From positions 1 to 33,862 of the forward strand of contig NZ_FQZP01000026.1 in NCBI RefSeq assembly GCF_900142095.1: DNA of 33,862 bases, written 5' to 3'. Every line of letters starts with the position of its first letter. Positions within the stretch are counted from its first letter, which is position 1. A model generated the notes under the pieces. The model searched no databases. It was not told the origin of the DNA and saw nothing but the letters and a program-made list of their open reading frames with translations. The translations under genes were made by a program, and so were the position numbers. The DNA comes from Thermoclostridium caenicola (GTDB lineage: Bacteria; Bacillota; Clostridia; DSM-8532). Positions 16,745 to 25,256 of this stretch are shown here, piece after piece.

Positions 16745-17542
16745 ATGGATAGATTCGCCGATTATGAAGAGTTCAAGGCTTTGTTTTTCAAGCTTTCCTC
16801 CATTGATCTGAATCTATACAAGGAAAAGCAGATGAAACGCCGTATCATCTCTTTTGCCGAGAAGTACGGTTTCTCGACCTTCTGTTCCTTCCTGGATGCG
16901 ATCAGGGGCAACAAGGAACTGAGGGATGTGTTCATTGGCTATCTGACCATTAACGTTTCTGAGTTTTACCGAAATCCTGTCCAGTGGCAGCTTTTTGAAA
17001 AGCGGATCCTGCCTGAGGTCTCCCGGCTCACCAACAAGAGGATGGAGGAGCTCAGGATCTGGAGCTCAGCCTGTTCCACCGGCGAGGAGCCCTACACGGT
17101 GGCCATGATCCTGAGCAAGTTCGTTCCGCTCGAAAGGATCAGGATCCTGGCCTCCGATATCGATGTGGATGCGATGGATAAGGCGAAAAAGGGTATTTAT
17201 CCTGAAAGAAATCTTAAGGAGCTGCCGGCTGATTTTGTGGAGAAATATTTCACGAAGCACGAAAAGGATACGTACATTCTGTCCGAGAAGGTCAGGAACT
17301 GCGTGGAATTCAGGCAACTGAACCTCCTGAAGGATCCTTTCCCGAAGAACATGGATATCATCCTGTGTCGGAATGTGCTTATATATTTTACTGAGGAAGC
17401 AAAAGAATATCTGTTTGAGGAATTGTCCAGGAGCCTTGTCCCGAACGGTGTGCTGTTCATTGGCAGCACCGAGCAGATCATCAATTACCAGAAATATAAT
17501 CTGAAACCCCTGGATACCTTTTTCTATCAGAAAGTCGGTTAA
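16745..17542 (+). CDS. cheR: CheR-type protein-glutamate O-methyltransferase
   Basis: This 265-residue enzyme methylates glutamates on chemoreceptors using SAM. It has the N-terminal helical domain, NVSEFYRNP (about 70-78), the SAM-binding IWSSACSTGEEPY (105-117), LASDIDVDAMDKA, and the ILCRNVLIYF motif. GGGGG lies 4 nt before the ATG; an in-frame upstream extension overlaps the tandem hairpins and is not real. No other chemotaxis gene is present, so it is an orphan cheR placed between translation and DNA repair genes. Confidence 0.93.
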   Translation: MDRFADYEEFKALFFKLSSIDLNLYKEKQMKRRIISFAEKYGFSTFCSFLDAIRGNKELRDVFIGYLTINVSEFYRNPVQWQLFEKRILPEVSRLTNKRMEELRIWSSACSTGEEPYTVAMILSKFVPLERIRILASDIDVDAMDKAKKGIYPERNLKELPADFVEKYFTKHEKDTYILSEKVRNCVEFRQLNLLKDPFPKNMDIILCRNVLIYFTEEAKEYLFEELSRSLVPNGVLFIGSTEQIINYQKYNLKPLDTFFYQKVG

Positions 17543-17586
17543 AGGTCCGGGGCAGGCGCTCCATCGCAATATGGGAGGTATTGATC

Positions 17587-17757
17587 ATGGTCAAGCTTGA
17601 GGAAATGAGCAGAGAAGAACTGATAGAAATTGTCAGGATGAAAGATGAGCTTATCAAGGAGCTCAAAGAGGAGGTTGCCGCATACCGGGTTCTTGTGGAG
17701 GAGCTTCAATCCAAGCTCGGCATGAGGGAAAACAATTTCTCAGGAAACGGTGACTGA
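17587..17757 (+). CDS. 56-aa acidic coiled-coil protein upstream of ruvA
   Basis: The gene reads MVKLEEMSREELIEIVRM and continues with KDELIKELKEEVAAYRVLVE, then LQSKLGMRENNFSGNGD. Residues about 5-45 have a heptad-like Leu/Ile pattern with many Glu and Lys, suggesting a short coiled coil. GGGAGG lies 8 nt before the ATG, and the stop is only 2 nt before the ruvA ATG, so translation is coupled. I do not know the family. A role with RuvAB is only suggested by position. Confidence 0.75.
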   Translation: MVKLEEMSREELIEIVRMKDELIKELKEEVAAYRVLVEELQSKLGMRENNFSGNGD

Positions 17758-17759
17758 AA

Positions 17760-18365
17760 ATGTTTGCCTACCTTAAGGGCGTGCTGAAGAAGAAATTGGC
17801 CGACTGCATCATCCTGGACGTGGGTGGGGTCGGCTACCGGGTATATACAGCATTGACCCCTCATTATTACCAGAGCGAGACGGGGAAAGAGGTCACGGTC
17901 TTTACGCACATGATGGTGCGCGAGGATCGCCTGGCCTTGTTTGGTTTTTTCTGCGAAGAAGAACTGAAGATGTTCGAGCAGCTGATAACGGTGAGCGGAG
18001 TGGGGCCAAAAGCTGCGCTGGCACTGGTGGGCGCTATTCCGCCGTCCCAGTTTGGCCTGGCAGTCCTGACCGATGACGTGGACCGTTTCGTCAAGGCGCC
18101 GGGCATCGGCAAAAAGACTGCGCAGCGGATTATTCTTGAACTGAAGGACAAGCTGAAGAAGGAAGCCATGGATCTGCCGGAAATGGAAGACATCCGCGGT
18201 GTTCCTGCCGAAACAGCCGGAGATACCAGGCTGAGCGAAGCCGTAAGTGCGCTGGTCATGCTTGGATATACACCCTCCGAAGCTCATCGTGCGGTGGCTG
18301 CGGCCTACAGTGAAGACAAGACCGTTGAGAACATTGTGCGTGACGCGCTGAAGGCCATGCTATAG
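17760..18365 (+). CDS. ruvA: Holliday junction branch migration protein RuvA
   Basis: This 201-residue protein binds four-way junctions as a tetramer and loads RuvB. It has the N-terminal OB-fold (MFAYLKGVLKKK, DVGGVGYRVY), two helix-hairpin-helix motifs (VSGVGPKAALALVG and APGIGKKTAQRIILELKDKL) and domain III (about 155-201; SEAVSALVMLGYTPSEAHRAV), which touches RuvB. The ribosome site lies within the preceding small gene. ruvB follows after 17 nt. No ruvC is seen. Confidence 0.96.
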   Translation: MFAYLKGVLKKKLADCIILDVGGVGYRVYTALTPHYYQSETGKEVTVFTHMMVREDRLALFGFFCEEELKMFEQLITVSGVGPKAALALVGAIPPSQFGLAVLTDDVDRFVKAPGIGKKTAQRIILELKDKLKKEAMDLPEMEDIRGVPAETAGDTRLSEAVSALVMLGYTPSEAHRAVAAAYSEDKTVENIVRDALKAML

Positions 18366-18382
18366 CGTGAGAAACCGGCAAT

Positions 18383-19435
18383 ATGACCAGGAAGGTGAAA
18401 GCATTGCAGGAAGAAGGACGCCTGACAGGCCGTGAATACAGAAAGGATGATTTTGACGAGGCAGGATTGAGGCCGCGCGTCATGGATGAATACATAGGCC
18501 AGGAGAAGGTCAAGGAGAACCTCCAGGTCTTTATTCAGGCCGCCAAGAAACGGCGTGAAGCCCTTGATCATGTCCTGCTGTACGGTCCGCCCGGCCTGGG
18601 CAAGACCACGCTGGCAGGCGTAATCGCCAGTGAACTGGGAGCCAACCTGAGGGTGACCTCGGGACCTGCCATTGAAAGGCCGGGAGATCTGGCCGCCATA
18701 TTGACCAACCTGGGTGACTACGATGTCCTGTTTATCGATGAGATACACCGCCTCAACCGTTCCGTTGAGGAAATCCTGTATCCGGCCATGGAAGATTTTG
18801 CGCTGGATATTGTTATTGGTAAAGGGCCCAGCGCCCGTTCCATCCGCATTGATCTGCCCCGGTTTACGCTGGTGGGAGCTACCACCCGTGCCGGGCTTCT
18901 CACTTCCCCGCTGAGGGATCGGTTCGGCATTGTCAACAGGCTTGAACTTTATACTCCGGATGAACTCAGACGAATTGTTGAGCGGTCGGCTTCCATTCTG
19001 GGCATCACCATCGATCCGGATGCGGCCACGGAAATCGCCAAGCGCTCCAGGGGCACGCCGCGAATTGCCAATCGCCTGCTCAAACGCATCAGGGATTTTG
19101 CCCAGATCCATGGGGACGGGCACATCGACCTGAAGGTTGCGCGCTATGGCCTGAACGCCCTTGACATAGACGAACTGGGGCTGGACAGCGTGGACAGAAA
19201 CGTGCTTCTCTCCATCATCCAGAAATTCGACGGCGGGCCGGTGGGCCTGGACACGCTTGCCGCCACCACCGGCGAAGAAGCGGATACCATTGAGGATGTC
19301 TACGAGCCGTATCTGCTCCAGCTTGGCTTCCTGCAGAAGACCCCGAGGGGCAGGAAGGCCACCCGGCTTGCCTATGAGCATCTGGGCATCCCGTATATGA
19401 CCGGGGATGACGACCAGATTTCCTTGTTGGATTGA
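18383..19435 (+). CDS. ruvB: Holliday junction DNA helicase RuvB
   Basis: This AAA+ motor of about 350 residues drives branch migration with RuvA. Visible are [19 protein letters not shown], Walker [12 protein letters not shown], Walker [12 protein letters not shown], sensor [20 protein letters not shown], and the C-terminal winged helix ([21 protein letters not shown]). The start is uncertain: the ATG at 18383 has a weak site, while an in-frame TTG at 18404 has AGGAAGG 8 nt upstream. Both precede the conserved region. Confidence 0.96.
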   Translation: MTRKVKALQEEGRLTGREYRKDDFDEAGLRPRVMDEYIGQEKVKENLQVFIQAAKKRREALDHVLLYGPPGLGKTTLAGVIASELGANLRVTSGPAIERPGDLAAILTNLGDYDVLFIDEIHRLNRSVEEILYPAMEDFALDIVIGKGPSARSIRIDLPRFTLVGATTRAGLLTSPLRDRFGIVNRLELYTPDELRRIVERSASILGITIDPDAATEIAKRSRGTPRIANRLLKRIRDFAQIHGDGHIDLKVARYGLNALDIDELGLDSVDRNVLLSIIQKFDGGPVGLDTLAATTGEEADTIEDVYEPYLLQLGFLQKTPRGRKATRLAYEHLGIPYMTGDDDQISLLD

Positions 19436-19481
19436 GTGAATCGTATGCCAAGTGTATGTGGTGCAGGGAGGGATGCAGCAA

Positions 19482-20288
19482 ATGCCAATAAAAGTTGGAT
19501 TCATTGGCACTGGAAACATGGGTGGTGCCCTGATTAGAGCAATTGCGGCAGGTAATGAACAACAGAAATACAGAATCCTTGGCTATGATGTCAACCGCCA
19601 GGCGCTGGATCAGCTTGCCCGTGAAACCGGGTTGGTGGCGTGCGAAAGCGCCCGTGAACTGGTATCGGCATCGGATATCGTCTTCCTTGCCGTCAAGCCC
19701 CAATATGCCAGGGCGGTACTGGAGGAAATCAAGGATGTCCTGGAAAGCAATATCCTGGTCACCATCATCGTGGGATTGCCCATATCCTGGTATAAGAACA
19801 TCCTCGGCAGCCAGGCGCGGGTTGTACGGACCATGCCCAATACCCCCGCCCTCGTAAGGGAGGGGATGACCCTGGTCTGCTTTGACGGGACCCTGAAACG
19901 CGAGGAAAAGGAAACTGTTATGGAGCTTCTGCGGTATTCGGGCATGGCCGAGGAACTGGAAGAAGGCCTCATGAGCGAAGTAACCGCGCTGACCGGAAGC
20001 AGTCCGGCCTATGTATTCATGTTCATTGAGGCCATGGCTGATGCGGCCGTGCAGTCGGGAATACCCAGGCAGCAGGCATACAGGCTGGCGGCCCAGGCGG
20101 TTTTGGGATCGGCCAAAATGGTTCTGGAGACAGGAAAGCATCCGGCGGAGCTGAAGGATATGGTCTGCTCGCCGGCAGGCACCACCATTGAGGCGGTGGC
20201 CGAGCTGGAGAAGGCCGGATTCAGGAGCGCCGTTATCCGGGCCATGGGGGAATGCACCCGCAGGGCCAGGGAGATCGGCAAGCAATGA
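19482..20288 (+). CDS. proC: Pyrroline-5-carboxylate reductase
   Basis: This 268-residue enzyme performs the last step of proline synthesis with NAD(P)H. It has the Rossmann motif VGFIGTGNMGGALIRAI, VKPQYARAVLEEI, RTMPNTPALVREGM and the C-terminal signature LTGSSPAYVFMFIEAMADAA, followed by KDMVCSPAGTTIEAVAELE. GGAGGG lies about 8 nt before the ATG at 19482; the in-frame upstream ATGs at 19452 and 19473 either lack a site or overlap it. It follows ruvB after 46 nt. Confidence 0.95.
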   Translation: MPIKVGFIGTGNMGGALIRAIAAGNEQQKYRILGYDVNRQALDQLARETGLVACESARELVSASDIVFLAVKPQYARAVLEEIKDVLESNILVTIIVGLPISWYKNILGSQARVVRTMPNTPALVREGMTLVCFDGTLKREEKETVMELLRYSGMAEELEEGLMSEVTALTGSSPAYVFMFIEAMADAAVQSGIPRQQAYRLAAQAVLGSAKMVLETGKHPAELKDMVCSPAGTTIEAVAELEKAGFRSAVIRAMGECTRRAREIGKQ

Positions 20289-20304
20289 TTTGGACGTGTT
20301 GGGT

Positions 20305-20338
20305 GTCATTGTGAGGAGCGAAGCGACGAAGCAATCTC
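20305..20338 (+). repeat. Dispersed intergenic repeat unit (GTCATTG..GAGGAGCGAAGC family)
   Basis: This 34-nt stretch begins GTCATTGTGAGGAGCGAAGC and ends GACGAAGCAATCTC. It closely matches a dispersed palindromic repeat I know from many unrelated bacteria (usual form with TTGCGAGGAGC). The 5' TTG..GAG and the 3' CAATCTC can pair around a GCGAAGC core. It fills the short gap between proC and the NUDIX gene. The copy number in this genome is not visible here. Confidence 0.75.
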
Positions 20339-20375
20339 AAACCGTCCGGATATTTTATTGGATTAGAGGTACACC

Positions 20376-20927
20376 ATGAATTATTACGAGAAAACCATCA
20401 AATCCGAACGCCTCTATGAAGGGGCCATTTTTGATATGGAGAAACTTACTGTGGAACTTCCCAACGGGAAAATCGCCTATCGGGATGTGATCAGGAACCC
20501 GGGCGCCTCAGTGATCGTTCCATTAACCGATGATGGGTATGTCATTATGGTCAAACAGTTCCGAAAGCCCATCGAGGCTGTTTCTTTGGAGGTGCCGGCG
20601 GGGAAAATGGATCCCGGAGAGGATCCGCTGCAGTGCGCCCAAAGGGAACTCAAGGAAGAGACGGGGTATACCGCGGAAAAATTCAAAAAGATACTGACCC
20701 TTCACCCGGCTCCTGCTTTTGCGGACGAGGCGCTCCATGTCTTTGTGGCCAAAGGCCTGTCCAAAGGCGAGGCATCCCCGGATGAGGACGAATTCATTCA
20801 TGCATTCAAGTACAAGCTGGATGATGTTATCCAACTGATTCAGGATGGTGTCATCAGGGATTCCAAGACCATTGCCAGCATACTTTTCACCGCCAGGCTG
20901 CTGGAGACCGGCGGGCTGGATTTCTGA
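20376..20927 (+). CDS. nudF: NUDIX hydrolase, ADP-ribose pyrophosphatase type
   Basis: This 183-residue protein has a complete Nudix box starting GKMDPGEDP and continuing CAQRELKEETGY, fitting Gx5Ex7REUxEExGU. The surrounding VVKQFRKPIEAVSLEVPAGK and LHPAPAFADEALHVFVAKGL are typical of ADP-ribose pyrophosphatases (NudF), which split ADP-ribose to AMP and ribose 5-phosphate. GAGG lies 7 nt before the ATG. It lies 87 nt after proC and 61 nt before tyrA. Activity on other ADP-sugars is possible. Confidence 0.92.
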   Translation: MNYYEKTIKSERLYEGAIFDMEKLTVELPNGKIAYRDVIRNPGASVIVPLTDDGYVIMVKQFRKPIEAVSLEVPAGKMDPGEDPLQCAQRELKEETGYTAEKFKKILTLHPAPAFADEALHVFVAKGLSKGEASPDEDEFIHAFKYKLDDVIQLIQDGVIRDSKTIASILFTARLLETGGLDF

Positions 20928-20988
20928 AGCCGGACAACTGTTGGAAACGGCATGACAAAGAATATTGGGCAAGTAGGCAGGTGTATTC

Positions 20989-22092
20989 ATGAAGCATGAA
21001 CTGACAATAGGATTGGCCGGTTTGGGGCTCATCGGCGGTTCCATCGCCCAGGCGCTGAGAAACCGAAGCGACAAATACCGCATCATTGCCTGGGACAGGG
21101 ACAGTAAGACCCTCGAAAAAGCCTTGTCCGACAGGGCTATTGATATTGCCGTCACTTCTGAATTGACGGAATTTCAGGCCTGCGACATGGTTTTCCTCTG
21201 TGTGCCGGTGTATGCCATGAAGACCGTACTGGAAATGCTTATGCCGCACCTTAGGCCTGATTGCGTGATCACCGATGTGGGCAGCACCAAGGGGGATGTG
21301 AGCCGGATCATGGCCGAAGCGGGCGTGTCGGACAAGTATATTGGAGGGCATCCGCTGGCCGGTTCGGAGAAATCCGGCTATCAGGCTGCCAAGGCCAATC
21401 TTTTTGAAAACGCCTACTATGTGATCACGGCCGACGAAAGCACACCAGAACACAGAAAACAGCTATTGAAAAGCGTTATCCGGGACTTGCGGGCCATTCC
21501 CCTCGAAATGACCCCGGAAGAGCATGATCGGGTAACAGCCGCCATCAGTCATGTACCCCATGTGGTGGCATCCCTCCTGGTTAACCTTGTGAAAAGGCTG
21601 GACGGTCCCGAAGAGTATATGAAGACCATTGCCGCCGGCGGTTTTAAGGATATCACAAGGATTGCCTCATCCTCCCCGGAACTTTGGACCGGCATCTGCC
21701 TGTCCAACAGGGAAAAGGTCCTTCAAACCCTTGCCGTGCTGGAAGAACATCTGTCCGAGTTCTGTAGCATGCTCCAGCAGGGCGACAAGGAAAAGCTTAC
21801 CGACTTTTTCAGGACTGCCCGGGTTTACCGCAATTCTTTCGCCGATATGCAGAAGAGCATCATCCAAAGGGATTTCGATATTGTGGTGGATGTGGAGGAC
21901 AAGCCTGGCATCATCGCCACCATTGCCACAGCCCTTGCGCAGAAAGGGATCAATATCAAGAACATCGGTATTGTTCACAGCCGCGAAAACGAGGAAGGCG
22001 CCCTGGAGATCCGATTCGAGGACCAGGAATCCATGAATGCAGGCATGGAAACGCTGCGCGCTCTGGGGTATGGGGTCAAGGCCAGGGTATAA
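20989..22092 (+). CDS. tyrA: Prephenate dehydrogenase with C-terminal ACT domain
   Basis: This 367-residue enzyme makes 4-hydroxyphenylpyruvate for tyrosine. It has the NAD motif GLAGLGLIGGSIAQALR, then VFLCVPVYAMK, DVGSTKGDV and the substrate region GGHPLAGSEKSGYQAA, with AISHVPHVVASLLV. Residues about 295-367 form an ACT domain (DIVVDVEDKPGIIATIATAL and on), which probably senses tyrosine. AGGTG lies 6 nt before the ATG. It is the last gene of the long plus-strand run; the DNA turns AT-rich right after it. Confidence 0.95.
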   Translation: MKHELTIGLAGLGLIGGSIAQALRNRSDKYRIIAWDRDSKTLEKALSDRAIDIAVTSELTEFQACDMVFLCVPVYAMKTVLEMLMPHLRPDCVITDVGSTKGDVSRIMAEAGVSDKYIGGHPLAGSEKSGYQAAKANLFENAYYVITADESTPEHRKQLLKSVIRDLRAIPLEMTPEEHDRVTAAISHVPHVVASLLVNLVKRLDGPEEYMKTIAAGGFKDITRIASSSPELWTGICLSNREKVLQTLAVLEEHLSEFCSMLQQGDKEKLTDFFRTARVYRNSFADMQKSIIQRDFDIVVDVEDKPGIIATIATALAQKGINIKNIGIVHSRENEEGALEIRFEDQESMNAGMETLRALGYGVKARV

Positions 22093-22204
22093 AGAATTTT
22101 ACTTGTTTTCAAGATTATCCTTTGGCTTTTCAGCTGTAGTTGTTAATTTGTGGTACTCTGAAGATCTTGGCTTCATCCAATACCAAATATATGTATCACT
22201 TGAC

Positions 22205-22591
22205 CTAACTTGGATTTTGCATGTTTTTTTCAGAAAGATTCGTAACATCATTCATAGCTGTCTCAATATTGCTATTACCATTTATTGTTTTCATAAGAGC
22301 GATATCATCTTTAAGCTCAACTAGTTCAGAATTACATATTTCGATAAGTTCTTCAATAATTTGCTTTACTTCGGGAATTTCGATATCTTGATTTTCTTCA
22401 AGAACTATTGGTTTATATAAATCATTTAAAAAAATATTATATGCTAGTTCTCTAAAGAAAGCTTTTGCATTTTTTATCTCTTTTTTCTCTTCATCAATCT
22501 CAATACGAATATCAGTCATATCAGAGTCAAGGTACTTCTTACCATTTTCAGTTAACCATCTGATCCTTATATTATCGGTTACATTAGTCAT
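22205..22591 (-). CDS. 128-aa helical partner protein of the PHP-ATPase, unknown function
   Basis: I do not recognise this protein. The first 25 residues (NIRIRWLTENGKKYLDSD) look like a small globular or winged-helix-like start. The middle and C-terminus are charged and helical, with EEKKEIKNAKAFFRELAYNI and PEVKQIIEELIEICNSELVE, suggesting coiled-coil contacts. Its ATG overlaps the end of the ATPase gene by 8 nt and GGGGAGAG lies upstream, so the two are translationally coupled and probably act together. Base use is AT-rich like its partner and unlike the flanking genes. Confidence 0.75.
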   Translation of the reverse strand: MTNVTDNIRIRWLTENGKKYLDSDMTDIRIEIDEEKKEIKNAKAFFRELAYNIFLNDLYKPIVLEENQDIEIPEVKQIIEELIEICNSELVELKDDIALMKTINGNSNIETAMNDVTNLSEKNMQNPS

Positions 22592-24980
22592 CGATAGACT
22601 CTCCCCTTTCTAAGTCCTTAATAATCGGAAGATTAAACTTGATTCCTCTTTTTTTCAAGGCAGACTGTCCTCCTTCAATTATCTTGCATACATCCTTTAT
22701 GAAATCTGTATCTTCAATTCCAGACGCAACGTAATAACATTTATCTTCTTCTTTTTTTGCAAGAATAATGTTTTCTGAATCTGCTGTAATTGAAATGTTT
22801 GCATTATGAGTAACACATATAAGCTGGGGTAAACGATTTTTAATTTTTAAAGAACGAATACGGTTTACAATTCTATTCTTTATTCCTTTGTTATCTAAAT
22901 TATCTTCTGGTTGATCCAGCACGATTATTGACGATATTCCTTTTGAGGAATATTCTTCTATTATATCAAAAATGATGTTCATAATAATGTTTGCTTTTTC
23001 GCCGGCAGATTTTTTTAATATGGATTCTCCGTTTTCGCAAATATCATAGCATACAGTTTTGAAATTATTATAATACTCTTCTGTATATTGATCTATTCTT
23101 TGCACAAAAGTCTTGTTATACGCAAATGAATCTTTTGCATTTAAAGTCCGAATTATTCCTTTAAATAAATTCCCACTTCTGTATTGCGATTTAATAATAT
23201 ACTGAATATAATCAATATAATTATTATTTACCAGATACTTTGCTATTAATTGATAGGAAAATAAATTATTTATTTGCTTTTTGCTCTTTAGTTCATTATA
23301 CTTTTCTTCTGAATATCTATTTTCAAATTCAAAAGCTTTACTTTTTAGTCCCTTGAGCAAATGTATATATGTGGTAAGATCCTCTTTAATGTCATCAAAA
23401 ACTTTTATGCTGCCGCTAATTAATGAATTGCTCCGATGAACTTCTTCATTAACATTTTTAATTTTCAGAGAAAGCTTATCAACTAGGGAATTAAACTTTT
23501 CGGATATTATCCTATAATTATTATCTTTAGTACTAATAATACCTTTGGTAGTGCTTATATTATTTACTTCTGAATCGGAATATAATGGTTTAAATAAAAC
23601 CTTTCTATGAATCTCTAATTCCAGATTATTCAGCAGTGCTTCTAGGTAAACTGGTGATTCATATATCGGTTGGAGTTCTTCAACATTAAAACTATAAGAT
23701 TTTTCATTCTTTCGATTAAGTGCATCATAATTAATAATATCAGTTATCGATGAGGTATTTTCGCAGTTTTGTTTCAAACGATTAAAGCAATCTTTAAGTT
23801 CTATTTCTTCAATTTCATTAACAGTATCCATTGATGGAAATTCTACATGAAGTTGCTTCTCTAAATAATTCTTATCCTCCTCCAATAAGACATTCTTAAA
23901 ATATATATCCTTTCGTTGGTCAAACTGTATTATTCTTATTTCGTCCTCTAGTTGACTCAAAGATTCTCTAGTTGTTCCATCCGAAAAAGTAAATGTAAAT
24001 TGCTCATATTTGTTAGCTAAATCACGGTATTGCTCTTTTATATTTTTCTTGCCATATAACAACATGTTAAGAAAAAAAGATTTTCCTGAACCAAATCCCC
24101 CGATTATGGTGTTTTGATACTCACTTAATGGTATAGTGGTTTGGTCAATAGTTACTGACTTTATATATTTATGTGCACTGGTTGAACTTCTCATTTCAAG
24201 ACCTTCTATACTTATTCTTGTATTCACATCTTGAAATGCCGTTTTAATACTGCTAAAAGGATAGTTTATGTTACCTAGAATATACATTGAAGTTTGCTTA
24301 CTTAGATCACCACTTTTACTGCGAGGATAAATATCTATATTGTGATTATCTGAAAAAACTACAATAGGAACATCATTGTATTTAAAGTTTTTAAATGCAT
24401 TTATTGCTCTAATCAAATTTTCTCTATTGTTACTATCCTCTAATGCATTAAATACTGTATAAACAAACCTATCGATCTGATCTCTTGGAGGAAGGCCTTT
24501 CTCCTTCTTATTGAAATGAGGAATCGTTATTATGTTTTGGATACCATTATCAAAAACTGCATTAAAAAATACATCTAAAGATATGGGTTGTGTATCTATA
24601 TCAATTTCATTAATATTGTTTTTATTATACATATCTATAAATATTTTAGCAATTCTATCTAAGTCGCATGTATCAAAATAAACTAACATATGAAAAACTT
24701 TATCATGAACCCTTTTGTCCTCAAAATCGACTTCAGCACCTATAACAAAGTTTATATTCTGCTTAACAAGATCTTCCCTATTACTAAGCAATTCTGAATA
24801 TAATGGGATATTTATTGTATTGTGGTCAGTGATTGAGAAAATATTAATTTGCTCTTTTACTAGGGCTGTTACAAGTTTTTCATATGTTAAATTAGACCCC
24901 TCATAATCATGCAGCTTTGTTTGATTACTTATATGACTATGAATATGTAAATCTGTTTTTAACCATTTAGAATATGCCAT
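22584..24980 (-). CDS. PHP phosphoesterase - SMC/ABC-type ATPase fusion (TrlF-like)
   Basis: This 798-residue protein has two parts. Residues 1-220 are a PHP domain with the metal ligands in place: His12 and His14 (DLHIHS), Asp52-His53 (TDHN), Glu83 (GAEVDF), His97, His155 (PHF), Asp211 and His213 (SDNH). Residues about 285-770 are a split ATPase: Walker A GGFGSGKS (294-301), a long coiled insert, a SAGEK signature (658-662), Walker B IIVLDQPEDNLD (Asp689) and a VTHN switch (about 723-726). The layout resembles proteins called TrlF-like AAA ATPases and RloC/OLD-style defence ATPases. Nuclease or phosphodiesterase action gated by ATP is inference. GGGGAGG lies 6 nt before the ATG. The gene is strongly AT-rich. 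Confidence 0.88.
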   Translation of the reverse strand: MAYSKWLKTDLHIHSHISNQTKLHDYEGSNLTYEKLVTALVKEQINIFSITDHNTINIPLYSELLSNREDLVKQNINFVIGAEVDFEDKRVHDKVFHMLVYFDTCDLDRIAKIFIDMYNKNNINEIDIDTQPISLDVFFNAVFDNGIQNIITIPHFNKKEKGLPPRDQIDRFVYTVFNALEDSNNRENLIRAINAFKNFKYNDVPIVVFSDNHNIDIYPRSKSGDLSKQTSMYILGNINYPFSSIKTAFQDVNTRISIEGLEMRSSTSAHKYIKSVTIDQTTIPLSEYQNTIIGGFGSGKSFFLNMLLYGKKNIKEQYRDLANKYEQFTFTFSDGTTRESLSQLEDEIRIIQFDQRKDIYFKNVLLEEDKNYLEKQLHVEFPSMDTVNEIEEIELKDCFNRLKQNCENTSSITDIINYDALNRKNEKSYSFNVEELQPIYESPVYLEALLNNLELEIHRKVLFKPLYSDSEVNNISTTKGIISTKDNNYRIISEKFNSLVDKLSLKIKNVNEEVHRSNSLISGSIKVFDDIKEDLTTYIHLLKGLKSKAFEFENRYSEEKYNELKSKKQINNLFSYQLIAKYLVNNNYIDYIQYIIKSQYRSGNLFKGIIRTLNAKDSFAYNKTFVQRIDQYTEEYYNNFKTVCYDICENGESILKKSAGEKANIIMNIIFDIIEEYSSKGISSIIVLDQPEDNLDNKGIKNRIVNRIRSLKIKNRLPQLICVTHNANISITADSENIILAKKEEDKCYYVASGIEDTDFIKDVCKIIEGGQSALKKRGIKFNLPIIKDLERGESIDD

Positions 24981-24997
24981 ATATACCTCCCCAGCTT

Positions 24998-25011
24998 ATT
25001 CATTAGTGAAT
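24998..25011. promoter_or_regulatory. Near-palindrome in the leader of the PHP-ATPase operon
   Basis: ATTCATTAGTGAAT: ATTCA and TGAAT pair around four central bases. It lies between the predicted promoter and the ribosome site and may be a second operator or chance. Confidence 0.4.
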
Positions 25012-25024
25012 GGTATGGCAACTA

Positions 25025-25056
25025 CAATAATATCATATTATTGCAAAATAATACAA
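25025..25056 (-). promoter_or_regulatory. Promoter of the PHP-ATPase operon with overlapping 19-bp palindrome
   Basis: On the minus strand TTGTAT (complement of 25051-25056), an 18-nt spacer and TATTAT (complement of 25027-25032) form a promoter. A perfect palindrome CAATAATAT-C-ATATTATTG (25025-25043) covers the -10 box, as expected for a repressor operator. The regulator is not encoded in the window next to it. The rest of the 24981-25256 gap is AT-rich without a credible gene. Confidence 0.55.
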
Positions 25057-25256
25057 TAGTAGACGTAATATGTGTGTCCGGTGTCGAAGAATTGAAATTA
25101 ACTTTCCTTATGATATAACTACCGCTTTTATAAATATAAGTTTTGATATTGTATTGCTATTGATGATACAAGAGTTCTGGAAGGTTAAATTAATCAAATC
25201 TAGCTTGTATTTTTATTATTATCATCTTAAAAGCACCAATAATAGCAATATTATCG

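Noticed and set aside
18305-19519. Long 404-codon minus-strand frame across ruvB
   Set aside because: RuvB motifs are complete on the plus strand; the antisense frame has no domain.
22037-22324. Plus-strand frame overlapping the tyrA end
   Set aside because: It starts inside tyrA, has no ribosome site and runs into the antisense of the 128-aa gene.
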